Shown here: piece by piece, positions 1 through 8,018 of the stretch
Numbering within the stretch: position 1 is the stretch's first letter
How the letters are laid out: each line of letters begins with the position of its first letter
NCBI RefSeq assembly: GCF_019511525.1
Contig: NZ_JAEUAT010000004.1
Span: 62,001 to 126,000 of the forward strand
Direction: 5' to 3'
Source: Rhizobium cauense
GTDB lineage: Bacteria; Pseudomonadota; Alphaproteobacteria; Rhizobiales; Rhizobiaceae
DNA: 64,000 nucleotides
Position numbers and translations under genes: made by a program
The notes under the pieces: generated by a model
The model's input: the letters and a program-made list of their open reading frames with translations, nothing else
Database searches by the model: none
Told to the model about the DNA's origin: nothing

Positions 1-560
1 CCGGCATGCGGAAGCTCATGCGAATATCCACCTACGCTCTTTTGGGCGGTCGTCCGCACAACTGCTGTTGGCGTCGGTACGATGTTTCTGCCTTGCATTG
101 CCTTGACGAAATCATTGCAGGAAAAAACAGCGGTCCGAGCGTTCAGCGAGTCACCAAATGGCTTGCGCGCAATTTGCGACCCGTCATCATACTTCAGTGT
201 CGCGTTACCAAACGCGAATGACATTTCCGGTGTTGCTCCGATTAGACTTGCTGCACGAACGAGAGCGCCTGGCGCAAGATAGTCATCTGCCGAGAGAAGA
301 AGAAATAGATCGGAACTCGCCCAATCTATTCCTTCATTATAAGTCGCAATGTGCCCTTGATTTGTTCGGTGCTGACGGAACTCAACTCTGCAGTCCTCTC
401 GAGCAAGCGCCGCTCCAATCTCGCCGGACCCATCAGGTGAGGCGTCATCAATAATAAGCACTCTAACATCAACGCCCACTTGCGATGTCACACTCTCAAC
501 ACACTCCTTGAGAAACTTTCCGTAGCGATAGCAGGGAATCACGACATCAACGGTTGTCAT
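1..560 (-). CDS. Family 2 glycosyltransferase, 3' part cut by window edge
   Basis: The reverse strand from 560 down to 1 is one open frame with no stop, so the gene continues past the left edge. It starts MTTVDVVIPCYRYGKFLKEC, the usual N-terminus of a GT-A family 2 transferase. Next comes a VLIIDDASPDGSG motif near residue 35 (the conserved Asp pair that contacts the nucleotide) and a SADDYL segment near residue 90 that fits the metal-binding DxD region. It should transfer a sugar from a nucleotide donor in the cytoplasm; donor and acceptor cannot be told from the sequence. Its ATG overlaps the stop of the upstream transferase as ATGA (557-560), so the two are translationally coupled. The short forward ORFs over this stretch are shadows of it. 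Confidence 0.85.
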   Translation of the reverse strand, partial: MTTVDVVIPCYRYGKFLKECVESVTSQVGVDVRVLIIDDASPDGSGEIGAALAREDCRVEFRQHRTNQGHIATYNEGIDWASSDLFLLLSADDYLAPGALVRAASLIGATPEMSFAFGNATLKYDDGSQIARKPFGDSLNARTAVFSCNDFVKAMQGRNIVPTPTAVVRTTAQKSVGGYSHELPHA

Positions 561-1972
561 GGTGACCTCATTAGAACTGGCATGGGGCGGACTCTTGAGC
601 GCGTCTGCTCGAACTCGCCGATCGGCGGCCCTTGGGGTCTAGTGAGCGCTTGACGCAGTGCTCTGTCGACGGCTTCTCCTGCTGCGGCCCAAGACGTGGC
701 TTTAACACTCTCAGCTGCCCGTCGTGACGCGAGGAAAAAGTCGGGCATGGTGACAACAGCCTCTAGGGCCTCCGCGAGGGCATGAGGAAGCAGGGATGCA
801 TACCTCACATTGTCATTTTCAAGGACAATCCGGTTGTGTTCAGCATCGTTCACAACTGGTAGGCACCCGCAGGCCAGCATTTCATGCGGAACGAGCGAGA
901 CGTTGGTCAACGATAAGCTCAATCCGGCAAAGCAACTATTGTAAATATTGTTGAGCTTCTCCGGAGAGACGAGCCCGTGATTGATGAACTTGAAAGGAAG
1001 ACGTCCCATCCGCTGGCCAAAAAGATGGAGCTCTATTTCGGGCTGTCGCTTGTTGAACAATTCCAAAGCAAGCAGGCCTATCTCTACTGCACGGCGTGGT
1101 GTTCCTCCTCTGGCGTAGAATGCAATCCCGGAGCGTCGCGAACCGGGATCAAACTGATAGCGCCCAGTATCGCACCCGAAGGGAAACCAATCAGTCTCCA
1201 TCGCGAACTCACGGGAAAGCTTCTCTGAGAGCCAGCGCCCGGCAGTAATGCCGTGAAACCCCATTTTGTATGTGGCCTCTGCCAGGGCGCTGTTGGTCCC
1301 GACTGGATAGAAGTGTGGCTCATAGTCCTGGATGAAATAAAACCTCTTGCCGTCGCAGGGCGCATTGAATGCGGCATATGCGGTGGGCCAGCAGGTTGCC
1401 ACAATGCCGTGTGCATTCCTCATCCCGAGGCGAAGGTCTTCGATGTCGCAGGTAAGACCATAGTGGGACCGTGCGACATGCTCGTAGTATTTTGGATCAC
1501 CGCCATAGGGGTCGTAAAAATAGACTCGGTTTCGGTAGCCGGCACTCTGGAGGTGCTTTAGTGTCCGGAATATGGTTGTGTGACCGCCCGACCCAGGACT
1601 GGCGGGACCAACGAGCCAGTTCATTTCGATCGGTTCACCGTCACTGATAGTAGGAATGGTCGGCTTCGTTGGCTTCGAGAGGTCAACTTGCAGCACATCA
1701 GATGGAAACACATGCCACAGGAATGTCTTGGGGCGAAGTGCATCCGACAGCTTGGTTCTGATTTTATCGGATAGAGCCTTCGGACCCTCATTGATGATCA
1801 GTCGCTTGGCCTGGCGCTTACAACGGTTGGTTTGCACGCGAGCCGTCATCCAGATCGAAGCTGCCTGCTTCATGAACCTGAAGCTTGCATTCTTTCCCAG
1901 TTTAAATGGCAATCGCGACCTCCCCGCTCCACGTATTTTTGGTCGGATCTGAGCGCGGTCCCCGCAAAACAT
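557..1972 (-). CDS. WsaF-like GT-B glycosyltransferase (rhamnosyltransferase-type)
   Basis: This 471-residue soluble protein resembles the WsaF family of polysaccharide transferases, which includes rhamnosyltransferases. A basic leader of about 110 residues precedes the core. The core begins with NWLVGPASPGSGGHTT (about residues 118-135), the glycine-rich nucleotide-side loop. FYFIQDYEPHFYP lies around 215-230 and a VSLVPHEMLACGC segment near 365-380 matches the donor-binding region of GT-B enzymes. It probably adds a deoxyhexose to the polymer built by this locus, though the substrate is not determined. ATG at 1972 is the longest start with a weak ribosome site; an internal ATG at 1873 is an alternative. 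It is divergent from the sugar-modification operon, with about 250 bp between them. Confidence 0.75.
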   Translation of the reverse strand: MFCGDRAQIRPKIRGAGRSRLPFKLGKNASFRFMKQAASIWMTARVQTNRCKRQAKRLIINEGPKALSDKIRTKLSDALRPKTFLWHVFPSDVLQVDLSKPTKPTIPTISDGEPIEMNWLVGPASPGSGGHTTIFRTLKHLQSAGYRNRVYFYDPYGGDPKYYEHVARSHYGLTCDIEDLRLGMRNAHGIVATCWPTAYAAFNAPCDGKRFYFIQDYEPHFYPVGTNSALAEATYKMGFHGITAGRWLSEKLSREFAMETDWFPFGCDTGRYQFDPGSRRSGIAFYARGGTPRRAVEIGLLALELFNKRQPEIELHLFGQRMGRLPFKFINHGLVSPEKLNNIYNSCFAGLSLSLTNVSLVPHEMLACGCLPVVNDAEHNRIVLENDNVRYASLLPHALAEALEAVVTMPDFFLASRRAAESVKATSWAAAGEAVDRALRQALTRPQGPPIGEFEQTRSRVRPMPVLMRSP

Positions 1973-2220
1973 GCGCTATGACGGCTCAAATAAATACATG
2001 CGTTTATCCATACAATACTTATCAAGCTGATGTAAAAATGGAAAAATGGTTCCTTGCGTACTCCTTTCGATCGATAAACTACCGATTTTTGTTTCCTTTA
2101 CTCGAGGGCTGAAAAGAGACTTTTCTATCCTCAGTGCAAAATCATCTGAGGGGCGCGTTATATGCTCAAGTTAAGTGACGATCTGTTGGGGTCGATCGGA
2201 TGCTGCGCGAGGCAGGCGCC
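1973..2220. promoter_or_regulatory. Divergent intergenic region upstream of both polysaccharide operons
   Basis: This AT-rich stretch separates the leftward transferases from the rightward sugar-modification operon, so promoters for both must lie here. Runs such as the A/T-rich block near 1990-2100 are plausible promoter DNA, but I could not single out a convincing -35/-10 pair or an operator. Confidence 0.4.
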
Positions 2221-2727
2221 ATGATCGCACAAAGCGTAATGCTGGGTGATGATGTTGTCATCCATCACCCAGACCTGGTCAATCTGTACGGATGTTCCAT
2301 TGGTCGCGGCTCGCGTATTGGGACCTTCGTCGAGATTCAGAAGAACGCTTCGATTGCAGAAAACTGCAAAATCTCCAGCCACTCCTTTATCTGTGAAGGC
2401 GTGACTATCGAAGACGGGGTTTTCGTAGGTCATGGTGTGATGTTCACCAATGACCTCCATCCACGCGCGGTCAACCTCAATGGTTCGCTTCAATCGGATG
2501 CTGATTGGTCCGTTGTGCCGACGCTTGTCAAGCGCTACGCGTCAATTGGCAGCAACGCCACCATCGTCGCGGGTATTACGATTGGGGAGGGCGCGCAGAT
2601 TGGTGCGGGTGCTGTCGTCACCAAGGACGTTCCTGCTTACGCAATTGTTGCCGGCGTGCCGGCACGGATTATCGGCCGCGCAAAGGATGCGCCAGTCGAA
2701 GTCGTTTCATCCGGGGGGGCACGATGA
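2221..2727 (+). CDS. Hexapeptide-repeat N-acyltransferase (WbpD/WlbB-like)
   Basis: This 168-residue left-handed beta-helix acyltransferase probably acetylates an amino group on a UDP-sugar, as WbpD/WlbB do with the 3-amino group of UDP-GlcNAc3N-uronate. Hexapeptide repeats run through most of the chain (for example IGRGSRIG, IEDGVFVG, IGEGAQIGAG). The family signature FTNDLHPR near residue 80 holds the catalytic-type His region, and the C-terminus has the usual VPAYAIVAGVPARIIGR. I favour ATG 2221, preceded by GAGG at a spacing of about 8; ATG 2200 in the same frame would add seven residues. It is the first gene of the operon and its stop overlaps the next start (ATGA, 2724-2727). Neighbouring oxidoreductase and aminotransferase genes support the WbpB-E-D style pathway. 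Confidence 0.82.
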   Translation: MIAQSVMLGDDVVIHHPDLVNLYGCSIGRGSRIGTFVEIQKNASIAENCKISSHSFICEGVTIEDGVFVGHGVMFTNDLHPRAVNLNGSLQSDADWSVVPTLVKRYASIGSNATIVAGITIGEGAQIGAGAVVTKDVPAYAIVAGVPARIIGRAKDAPVEVVSSGGAR

Positions 2728-3761
2728 TCGGTATTGCTGTTGTCGGTTACGGATATTGGGGACCAAACCTGGTTCGGAACCTAGCTGAGACGCCGGGCGC
2801 AAAGCTTGTTTGGGTATGCGATCTGAAGAAGGATCGCCTTGCTGGCGTTCAGCTGCGATACCCAACGGTTCAGATCACCGACGATTTCGACGAGGTATTG
2901 CGCGACCCTCGCGTTGATGCGGTGGCCATCGCGACGCCGGTATCTGCTCATTACATGCTGGCGATGAAGGCACTTATGGCGGGCAAGCACGTGTTTGTCG
3001 AAAAGCCTATGGCTTCGACCTCAGAAGAGGCTCGCCGAATGGTAGACGAGGCCGCACGTCGCCGGCTTATTCTCGCGGTTGACCACACCTTCATTCATAC
3101 TGGTGCTGTTCGCAAGATGCGCGAGATCATAGAGAATGGCCTCGGAGACATCTACTATTACGATTCCGTACGCGTAAATCTCGGCCTTTTCCAGCACGAT
3201 GTCAGCGTCATCTGGGATCTTGCTGTCCATGATCTGTCGATCATGGACTACGTCCTCCCGGAAAAGCCTGTGGCGGTTTCCGCAACGGGCATGGGTCATG
3301 TCGCCGGCGAGCCCGAAAACATCGCTTATCTGACGCTCTTTTTCGAAAGCAAGCTGATCGCCCACATCCACGTTAACTGGCTAGCACCCGTCAAGGTTCG
3401 TCGTACTTTGATTGGTGGCAGCAGCAAGATGATCGTCTATGACGACCTCGAGCCGAGTGAGAAAATCAAAGTTTATGACAAGGGCATTACGCTCAACGGC
3501 AATCCGCAGACGGATGGCGAAAAAGTCTACGACATGCGTGTGGGCTACCGCACAGGCGATATGTACGCCCCGCAGCTCGATATGACCGAGGCGCTTGGCC
3601 GTGAGCTCAAGCAGTTTGTCGATTGTGTCATGACAAACAGTCAGCCGATCGCCGATGGCCATGCGGGGCTGCGCGTCGTGCGTATCCTCGAAGCTGCAAG
3701 CCAGTCCCTTGCTCAGCGCGGGCGTGTTGTCGAACTTGAGCCGGCGAGGTTGATTGCATGA
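2724..3761 (+). CDS. Gfo/Idh/MocA-family NAD-dependent oxidoreductase (WbpB/WlbA-like)
   Basis: This 345-residue dehydrogenase has an N-terminal Rossmann domain (VVGYGYWGPNLVRNL, residues 5-19) and the family EKPMA motif near residue 97, whose Lys is used in catalysis. The C-terminal domain carries WDLAVHDLSIMDY near 170-180, with the conserved Asp-x-x-x-His. In the WbpB/WlbA pathway such an enzyme oxidises C3 of a UDP-GlcNAc-uronate so that an aminotransferase can act, which fits the next gene. The start at 2724 is fixed by ATGA overlap with the acyltransferase; an open frame extends upstream to 2505 but is out-of-frame coding DNA of that gene. The stop again overlaps the next start. The substrate is inferred from context only. 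Confidence 0.85.
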   Translation: MIGIAVVGYGYWGPNLVRNLAETPGAKLVWVCDLKKDRLAGVQLRYPTVQITDDFDEVLRDPRVDAVAIATPVSAHYMLAMKALMAGKHVFVEKPMASTSEEARRMVDEAARRRLILAVDHTFIHTGAVRKMREIIENGLGDIYYYDSVRVNLGLFQHDVSVIWDLAVHDLSIMDYVLPEKPVAVSATGMGHVAGEPENIAYLTLFFESKLIAHIHVNWLAPVKVRRTLIGGSSKMIVYDDLEPSEKIKVYDKGITLNGNPQTDGEKVYDMRVGYRTGDMYAPQLDMTEALGRELKQFVDCVMTNSQPIADGHAGLRVVRILEAASQSLAQRGRVVELEPARLIA

Positions 3762-4864
3762 TCCCCCTTCTCGATCTTAAAGCTCAGTATGCGGCTATCA
3801 GGAGTGAGGTTGAGCCCGCGGTGATGCGCGTGCTCGCGTCGGGTCACTACGTCCTTGGCGAAGAAGTCGCCCGCTTTGAGGAGGAGTATGCGACATATTG
3901 CGATGTAAAACATGCGATCGCCGTAAACACAGGCACAAGCGCGTTGCATCTAGCTTTGCTTGCTGCTGGCATCGGTCCAGGTGACGAGGTTATCACCGTA
4001 TCCTTCACGTTCGTCGCGACTGCCTCGGCTGTCTGCTACACGGGCGCTCGCCCGGTCTTCGTCGATGTCGAGCCGATGACGCTGACAATGGATCCTGCCA
4101 AGTTGGAGGCAGCGATAACGCCAAGGACCAAGGCCATAATCCCAGTCCATCTTTATGGGCAGATGGCAGACATGGATGCAATCAAGGCGATTGCGGACAG
4201 GCATGGAATTCCGGTGATCGAAGACGCCTGCCAGGCCCATGGCGCCGAATACAAGGGACGGCGGGCGGGAAGCATTGGCGTGTCGGGCTGCTTTAGCTTC
4301 TACCCCGGTAAAAACCTAGGCGCTTGCGGCGAAGGCGGTGTCGTCGTTACCAATGATGACGACCACGCCAGGCAGATCCGAATGCTGCGAGACTGGGGCC
4401 AGGAGCAGCGGTATCACCATACGTTAAAGGGTTTCAACTATCGAATGGATGAGATCCAGGGCGCAATCCTTAGAATCAAGCTTCGGCACCTAGAAACATG
4501 GACGGAAGCACGTCGGGTTCGGGCAGATCGCTACTCAACGCTCCTGGCGGACTCGCGCTCTGTGCGTATTCCGGCCGCGATGAAGGATCGTCGCCACGTC
4601 TTCCATGTTTATGCGGTGCGCACGCGCGAGCGCGAACATCTCCAGCACTCCTTGAGATCAGAAGGCATCTCTACCGGGCTCCACTATCCGATCCCCATTC
4701 ATCTTCAAAAGGCGCATGCCGATCTCGGATACCAAGCCGGAGATCTCCCAGTATCTGAGGCTGCGGCTTGTGAGGTTCTCTCGCTACCGATCTATCCAGA
4801 GCTGACATTAAAGCAGGTGGAGCAGATTGCAGCCGCCGTGGAGCAGGACGCCTATGTCAGCTGA
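3758..4864 (+). CDS. DegT/DnrJ/EryC1/StrS sugar aminotransferase (WbpE-like)
   Basis: This 368-residue PLP enzyme transaminates a keto-sugar nucleotide. It begins IPLLDLKAQY, typical of the WbpE/WlbC branch. The PLP-binding features are visible: GTSALHLAL at 59-67, the pyridine-nitrogen Asp156 in IEDACQAHGA, and the Schiff-base Lys185 in FSFYPGKNLGACGEGG. YRMDEIQGA lies near 228. With the preceding C3 oxidoreductase it would install a 3-amino group, which the first acyltransferase would then acylate. The start is set by ATGA overlap (3758-3761). The C-terminus overlaps the next reading frame by 11 bp. A second, clearly different aminotransferase sits three genes on. Confidence 0.87.
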   Translation: MIPLLDLKAQYAAIRSEVEPAVMRVLASGHYVLGEEVARFEEEYATYCDVKHAIAVNTGTSALHLALLAAGIGPGDEVITVSFTFVATASAVCYTGARPVFVDVEPMTLTMDPAKLEAAITPRTKAIIPVHLYGQMADMDAIKAIADRHGIPVIEDACQAHGAEYKGRRAGSIGVSGCFSFYPGKNLGACGEGGVVVTNDDDHARQIRMLRDWGQEQRYHHTLKGFNYRMDEIQGAILRIKLRHLETWTEARRVRADRYSTLLADSRSVRIPAAMKDRRHVFHVYAVRTREREHLQHSLRSEGISTGLHYPIPIHLQKAHADLGYQAGDLPVSEAAACEVLSLPIYPELTLKQVEQIAAAVEQDAYVS

Positions 4865-5564
4865 CCCTCTCACCGGCGTGCGCGTCGTACTTGCCGTGCA
4901 CGGGCGTCAGCAAACCGCTGCGGATCCCGACTACATCGTTCATCTGGCAGAGGAACTGACGCGCTCCTATGGCACCTCAGGTCTTGTGGAACTTTATGCG
5001 CGTTTTGCGACGGGAGATGGCTTCGTCGACAGCTTCATGCGCAAGACAATATGGAAGAGCCTAGCACAGGTTTGTGGTGACGGCTTGCAGGTTGGAAGCG
5101 GAGCTGGGTTCAAACACCCCGAGACGTTTGAAATTGGCAGCGGGGTCTTTATCGGCGCACAGGCATACATTCAGGGTAGGTTCGACGGTACCTGCCGGAT
5201 AGGAAACAATGTTTGGATCGGCCCTCAGGCCTACTTTGATGCGCGCGACCTCGTACTTGAGGACCATGTTGGATGGGGCCCGGGTGCGAAAGTCCTTGGT
5301 TCAAGTCACACTGCAATGCCGGTCGACATGCCGATTATCCGCACTGACTTGGAAATCAAGCCAGTGCGCATCGGCGCATGGGCAGACATAGGCACCAATG
5401 CCACCATCCTTCCTGGTGTAACCGTCGGCAAAGGCGCGATTGTTGGCGCAGGTGCCGTTGTCGTTGAGGACGTTGCACCCTTCTCTGTTGTTGCAGGTGT
5501 TCCCGCAAAATTCCTACGCTGGCGAGCGGATCAGGATGCGAGCGGATCAAATTCGGAGAGTTGA
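4854..5564 (+). CDS. Hexapeptide-repeat acyltransferase, longer form
   Basis: This 236-residue protein has about 85 N-terminal residues without repeats, then a left-handed beta-helix of hexapeptide repeats (IGSGVFIGAQ, IGNNVWIGPQ, VGKGAIVGAG). It ends in the common PFSVVAGVPAKFLRW. It belongs to the LbetaH O- or N-acyltransferases that decorate sugars, but unlike the first acyltransferase it has an extra N-terminal domain, so it probably uses a different acceptor. ATG 4854 is chosen because AGGA lies five bases upstream and it overlaps the aminotransferase end; an earlier in-frame ATG at 4827 is inside that gene. Four bases separate its stop from the epimerase start. Acyl donor and target are unknown. 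Confidence 0.8.
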   Translation: MSADPLTGVRVVLAVHGRQQTAADPDYIVHLAEELTRSYGTSGLVELYARFATGDGFVDSFMRKTIWKSLAQVCGDGLQVGSGAGFKHPETFEIGSGVFIGAQAYIQGRFDGTCRIGNNVWIGPQAYFDARDLVLEDHVGWGPGAKVLGSSHTAMPVDMPIIRTDLEIKPVRIGAWADIGTNATILPGVTVGKGAIVGAGAVVVEDVAPFSVVAGVPAKFLRWRADQDASGSNSES

Positions 5565-5567
5565 AAT

Positions 5568-6542
5568 ATGAAGAACAAGCGGATTTTGATCACTGGTGGT
5601 GCTGGTCTCATCGGCTCACATATCGCGGATCTCGTCGCGCGAGAGGAGCCCCGGGAAATAGTGATCCTGGATAATTTCGTTCGCGGCCGACGCGAAAACC
5701 TCGCTGAAGCAGTGGATAGAGCTAATGTAACTATTGTTGAAGGAGACATCAGGGATCGTGCCCTTCTTAAGGAGGTCAGCAAAGGTATTGATGTCGTCTT
5801 CCATCAGGCCGCCATTCGCATCACCCAATGCGCCGAAGAGCCTCGCCTTGCCTTTGACGTTCTCGCAGGCGGGACATTCGATGTACTCGAAGCGGCTGTG
5901 CAAGCGGGGGTTTCAAAGGTAGTGGCTGCATCTTCGGCCTCGGTGCTGGGGTTGGCTAATAGCTTCCCGACCACTGAGGAACATCATCCTTACAACAATC
6001 GTACCATCTACGGCGCCGCCAAAGCATTCAACGAGGGGCTGCTGAGGAGCTTCGCGGAGATGTATGGCCTGCGATACGTTGCCCTTCGCTACTTCAACGT
6101 ATACGGGCCGCGTATGGACGTCTATGGCGCCTACACGGAAGTTCTGATCCGGTGGATGGAGCGAATTGCCAGCGGGTTGCCGCCAATCATCCTCGGTGAT
6201 GGTACGCAGACGATGGATTTCGTGCATGTGCATGACATTGCGCGTGCCAATCTACTCGCGGCGAAATCCGATGTGACCGATGAGGTCTTCAACGTCGCGA
6301 GCGGCAGCGAGACGAGCCTTGGTGAACTTGCCGCGCTGCTGACCAAGGTCATGAGCTCTTCACTGGAGCCGCAATTCGGCCCGGCGCGGAAGGTCAACGC
6401 CGTGCCGCGGCGCCTTGCCTCGACGGCCAAGGCTGAGACTCTCCTTGGTTTCACTTCGCAGGTGACATTGGAAGAAGGATTGCTTGATCTCGTTGAGTGG
6501 TGGCGCCAGGAGAAGTGCTTGAACGCGGGAGAGGCCGCATGA
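5568..6542 (+). CDS. NAD-dependent epimerase/dehydratase (extended SDR)
   Basis: This 324-residue extended short-chain dehydrogenase acts on a nucleotide sugar. The glycine-rich NAD motif is GGAGLIGSH (10-18), the acidic end of the second strand is DNF (35-37), and the catalytic pair is Tyr148-x-x-x-Lys152 (YGAAK) with upstream serines at 122-125. RYFNVYGPR near 178 is characteristic of UDP-hexose 4-epimerases and related dehydratases. Whether it epimerises or dehydrates cannot be settled, as both share these motifs. ATG 5568 is preceded by a GGAGAG-type ribosome site. Its stop overlaps the next gene as ATGA (6539-6542), so product and aminotransferase are likely used together. Confidence 0.83.
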   Translation: MKNKRILITGGAGLIGSHIADLVAREEPREIVILDNFVRGRRENLAEAVDRANVTIVEGDIRDRALLKEVSKGIDVVFHQAAIRITQCAEEPRLAFDVLAGGTFDVLEAAVQAGVSKVVAASSASVLGLANSFPTTEEHHPYNNRTIYGAAKAFNEGLLRSFAEMYGLRYVALRYFNVYGPRMDVYGAYTEVLIRWMERIASGLPPIILGDGTQTMDFVHVHDIARANLLAAKSDVTDEVFNVASGSETSLGELAALLTKVMSSSLEPQFGPARKVNAVPRRLASTAKAETLLGFTSQVTLEEGLLDLVEWWRQEKCLNAGEAA

Positions 6543-7720
6543 ACCCGGTTCCAGTTGCCAAGCCTGTTCTCGACGAGCGCGAGGTCGAGGCAGTCCGGCG
6601 GGTCATTCTGTCAGGGTGGGTAACCCAAGGACCTGAAGTTGCAGCCTTCGAGGAAGAGTTCGCCGACTTCGTTGGTGCACGTCATGCCTGTGCCGTTTCC
6701 AATTGCACGACCGCGCTCCACCTTGCTTTGCGGGCAGTAGGGGTAGATGCTGGCGATGAGGTCATCACCGTAAGCCACACCTTCATCGCCACCGCGAATG
6801 CGATCCGTTACTGCGGCGCTGTGCCTGTCTTCGTCGATATTGAAAAGGGCGGCTATAACATCGATCCGGACCTTATCGAAGGAGCCATCACGCCTCGTAC
6901 CAAGGCGATAATCTGCGTTCACCAGCTTGGAATGCCATGCGACCTGGCTCGTATCGTTGCCATCGCGGTAAGTCACGGTATACCTGTGATCGAGGATGCT
7001 GCTTGCGCGACAGGGAGCGAGATACTCTGGAAAGGTCGCTGGGAGAAAATCGGCAAGCCGCATGGCGACATTGCCTGCTTTTCGTTCCACCCCCGCAAGG
7101 TGGTGACCACCGGTGATGGTGGTATGCTTACGACCGCCAATCCAGAATACGACCGAAAGTTCCGCTTGTGGCGGCAACATGGCATGAGTGTCACTGATGC
7201 TGTTCGACACGGCTCGAAGCAGGTGATTTTCGAATCCTATCCCGAGCTCGGCTATAATTACCGCATGACGGACATGCAAGCGGCGGTTGGCCGCGAGCAA
7301 CTGAAGCGACTTCCTACGATCATCGCGCAGAGGCGCAAGATTGCAAAGCAATATGCCGAACAATTATCTGGAAGGTCTGCGCTTGCACTGCCAGTCGAAC
7401 CTACATGGGCTCGCAGCAATTGGCAGAGTTTTTGTTTGAGGCTTTCAGAAGATCTCGACCAACGCGAAGTAATGCAGCAGTTGCTTGACAAAGGTGTCTC
7501 CACGCGGCGCGGGATCATGAACATCCACCTCGAGGATGCCTACACACAAACAGGCTTGCACTTCGTCGCATCTAGCCTGCGCGAAAGTGTATTGGCGCAG
7601 CAGCATTCAATCATTCTCCCACTGTTTGCGCAGATGACAAACTATGATCTTGCCGCTGTTATAGAGGCAGTGAGCCTGTCCGTTTCCGAGCGTGACTTGG
7701 CAATAGAGCGGGCAGTCTGA
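6539..7720 (+). CDS. Second DegT/DnrJ/EryC1/StrS sugar aminotransferase
   Basis: This 393-residue PLP enzyme has NCTTALHLAL near 55-64, Asp153 in VIEDAACATG and the PLP lysine Lys187 in FSFHPRKVVTTGDGG. The HPRK context differs from the YPGK of the other aminotransferase in this operon, so the two are distinct subfamilies and not a recent duplication. Arnt/PglE/Per-type enzymes that make 4-amino or related sugars are the nearest comparison; the exact product is unknown. It is the last gene of the operon and is coupled to the epimerase by ATGA. Downstream is a convergent gap before the flippase gene on the other strand. Confidence 0.85.
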   Translation: MNPVPVAKPVLDEREVEAVRRVILSGWVTQGPEVAAFEEEFADFVGARHACAVSNCTTALHLALRAVGVDAGDEVITVSHTFIATANAIRYCGAVPVFVDIEKGGYNIDPDLIEGAITPRTKAIICVHQLGMPCDLARIVAIAVSHGIPVIEDAACATGSEILWKGRWEKIGKPHGDIACFSFHPRKVVTTGDGGMLTTANPEYDRKFRLWRQHGMSVTDAVRHGSKQVIFESYPELGYNYRMTDMQAAVGREQLKRLPTIIAQRRKIAKQYAEQLSGRSALALPVEPTWARSNWQSFCLRLSEDLDQREVMQQLLDKGVSTRRGIMNIHLEDAYTQTGLHFVASSLRESVLAQQHSIILPLFAQMTNYDLAAVIEAVSLSVSERDLAIERAV

Positions 7721-8018
7721 TCGGTCGGTGCCATCGGCGCTCTTGGGCGCAACAGTGGGTGCCGTATCGGTTTGAAGGCGTCGAGACGCGACCGTTTGTA
7801 ATCGCTCCAACTTCCCCCAGGAATGCCGTGGCAAGCTGTCGCGGCTATTGGAGTGGCGAACCGGGGCGACAACATCCCTAGCGAGCCACTGGTTCAGTCA
7901 ATGGCGAACGGTGTAGATCGCTGCAGCTCGATGTCGCTATGTCGGTCAACGTGCACGACCAAAACGCTGATAGATTCTAACCTGTGTTCGTTCTAGCTGG
8001 CCACCGACATTAGATGGT
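7721..8018. other. Convergent intergenic gap, no recognised gene
   Basis: This 298-bp stretch lies between two genes that end towards each other. I found no convincing protein, RNA gene or strong terminator hairpin. Short open frames on the minus strand (for example 7642-7875) are not protein-like. It may contain decayed DNA but nothing identifiable. Confidence 0.4.

Noticed and set aside
6..454. Three short forward ORFs at the left edge
   Set aside because: They overlap a reverse-strand glycosyltransferase frame (1-560) with clear family motifs that runs off the window.
7642..8018. Possible decayed insertion sequence or small genes between the aminotransferase and flippase
   Set aside because: No transposase motif, terminal repeats or target duplication could be seen, and the short frames are not protein-like.
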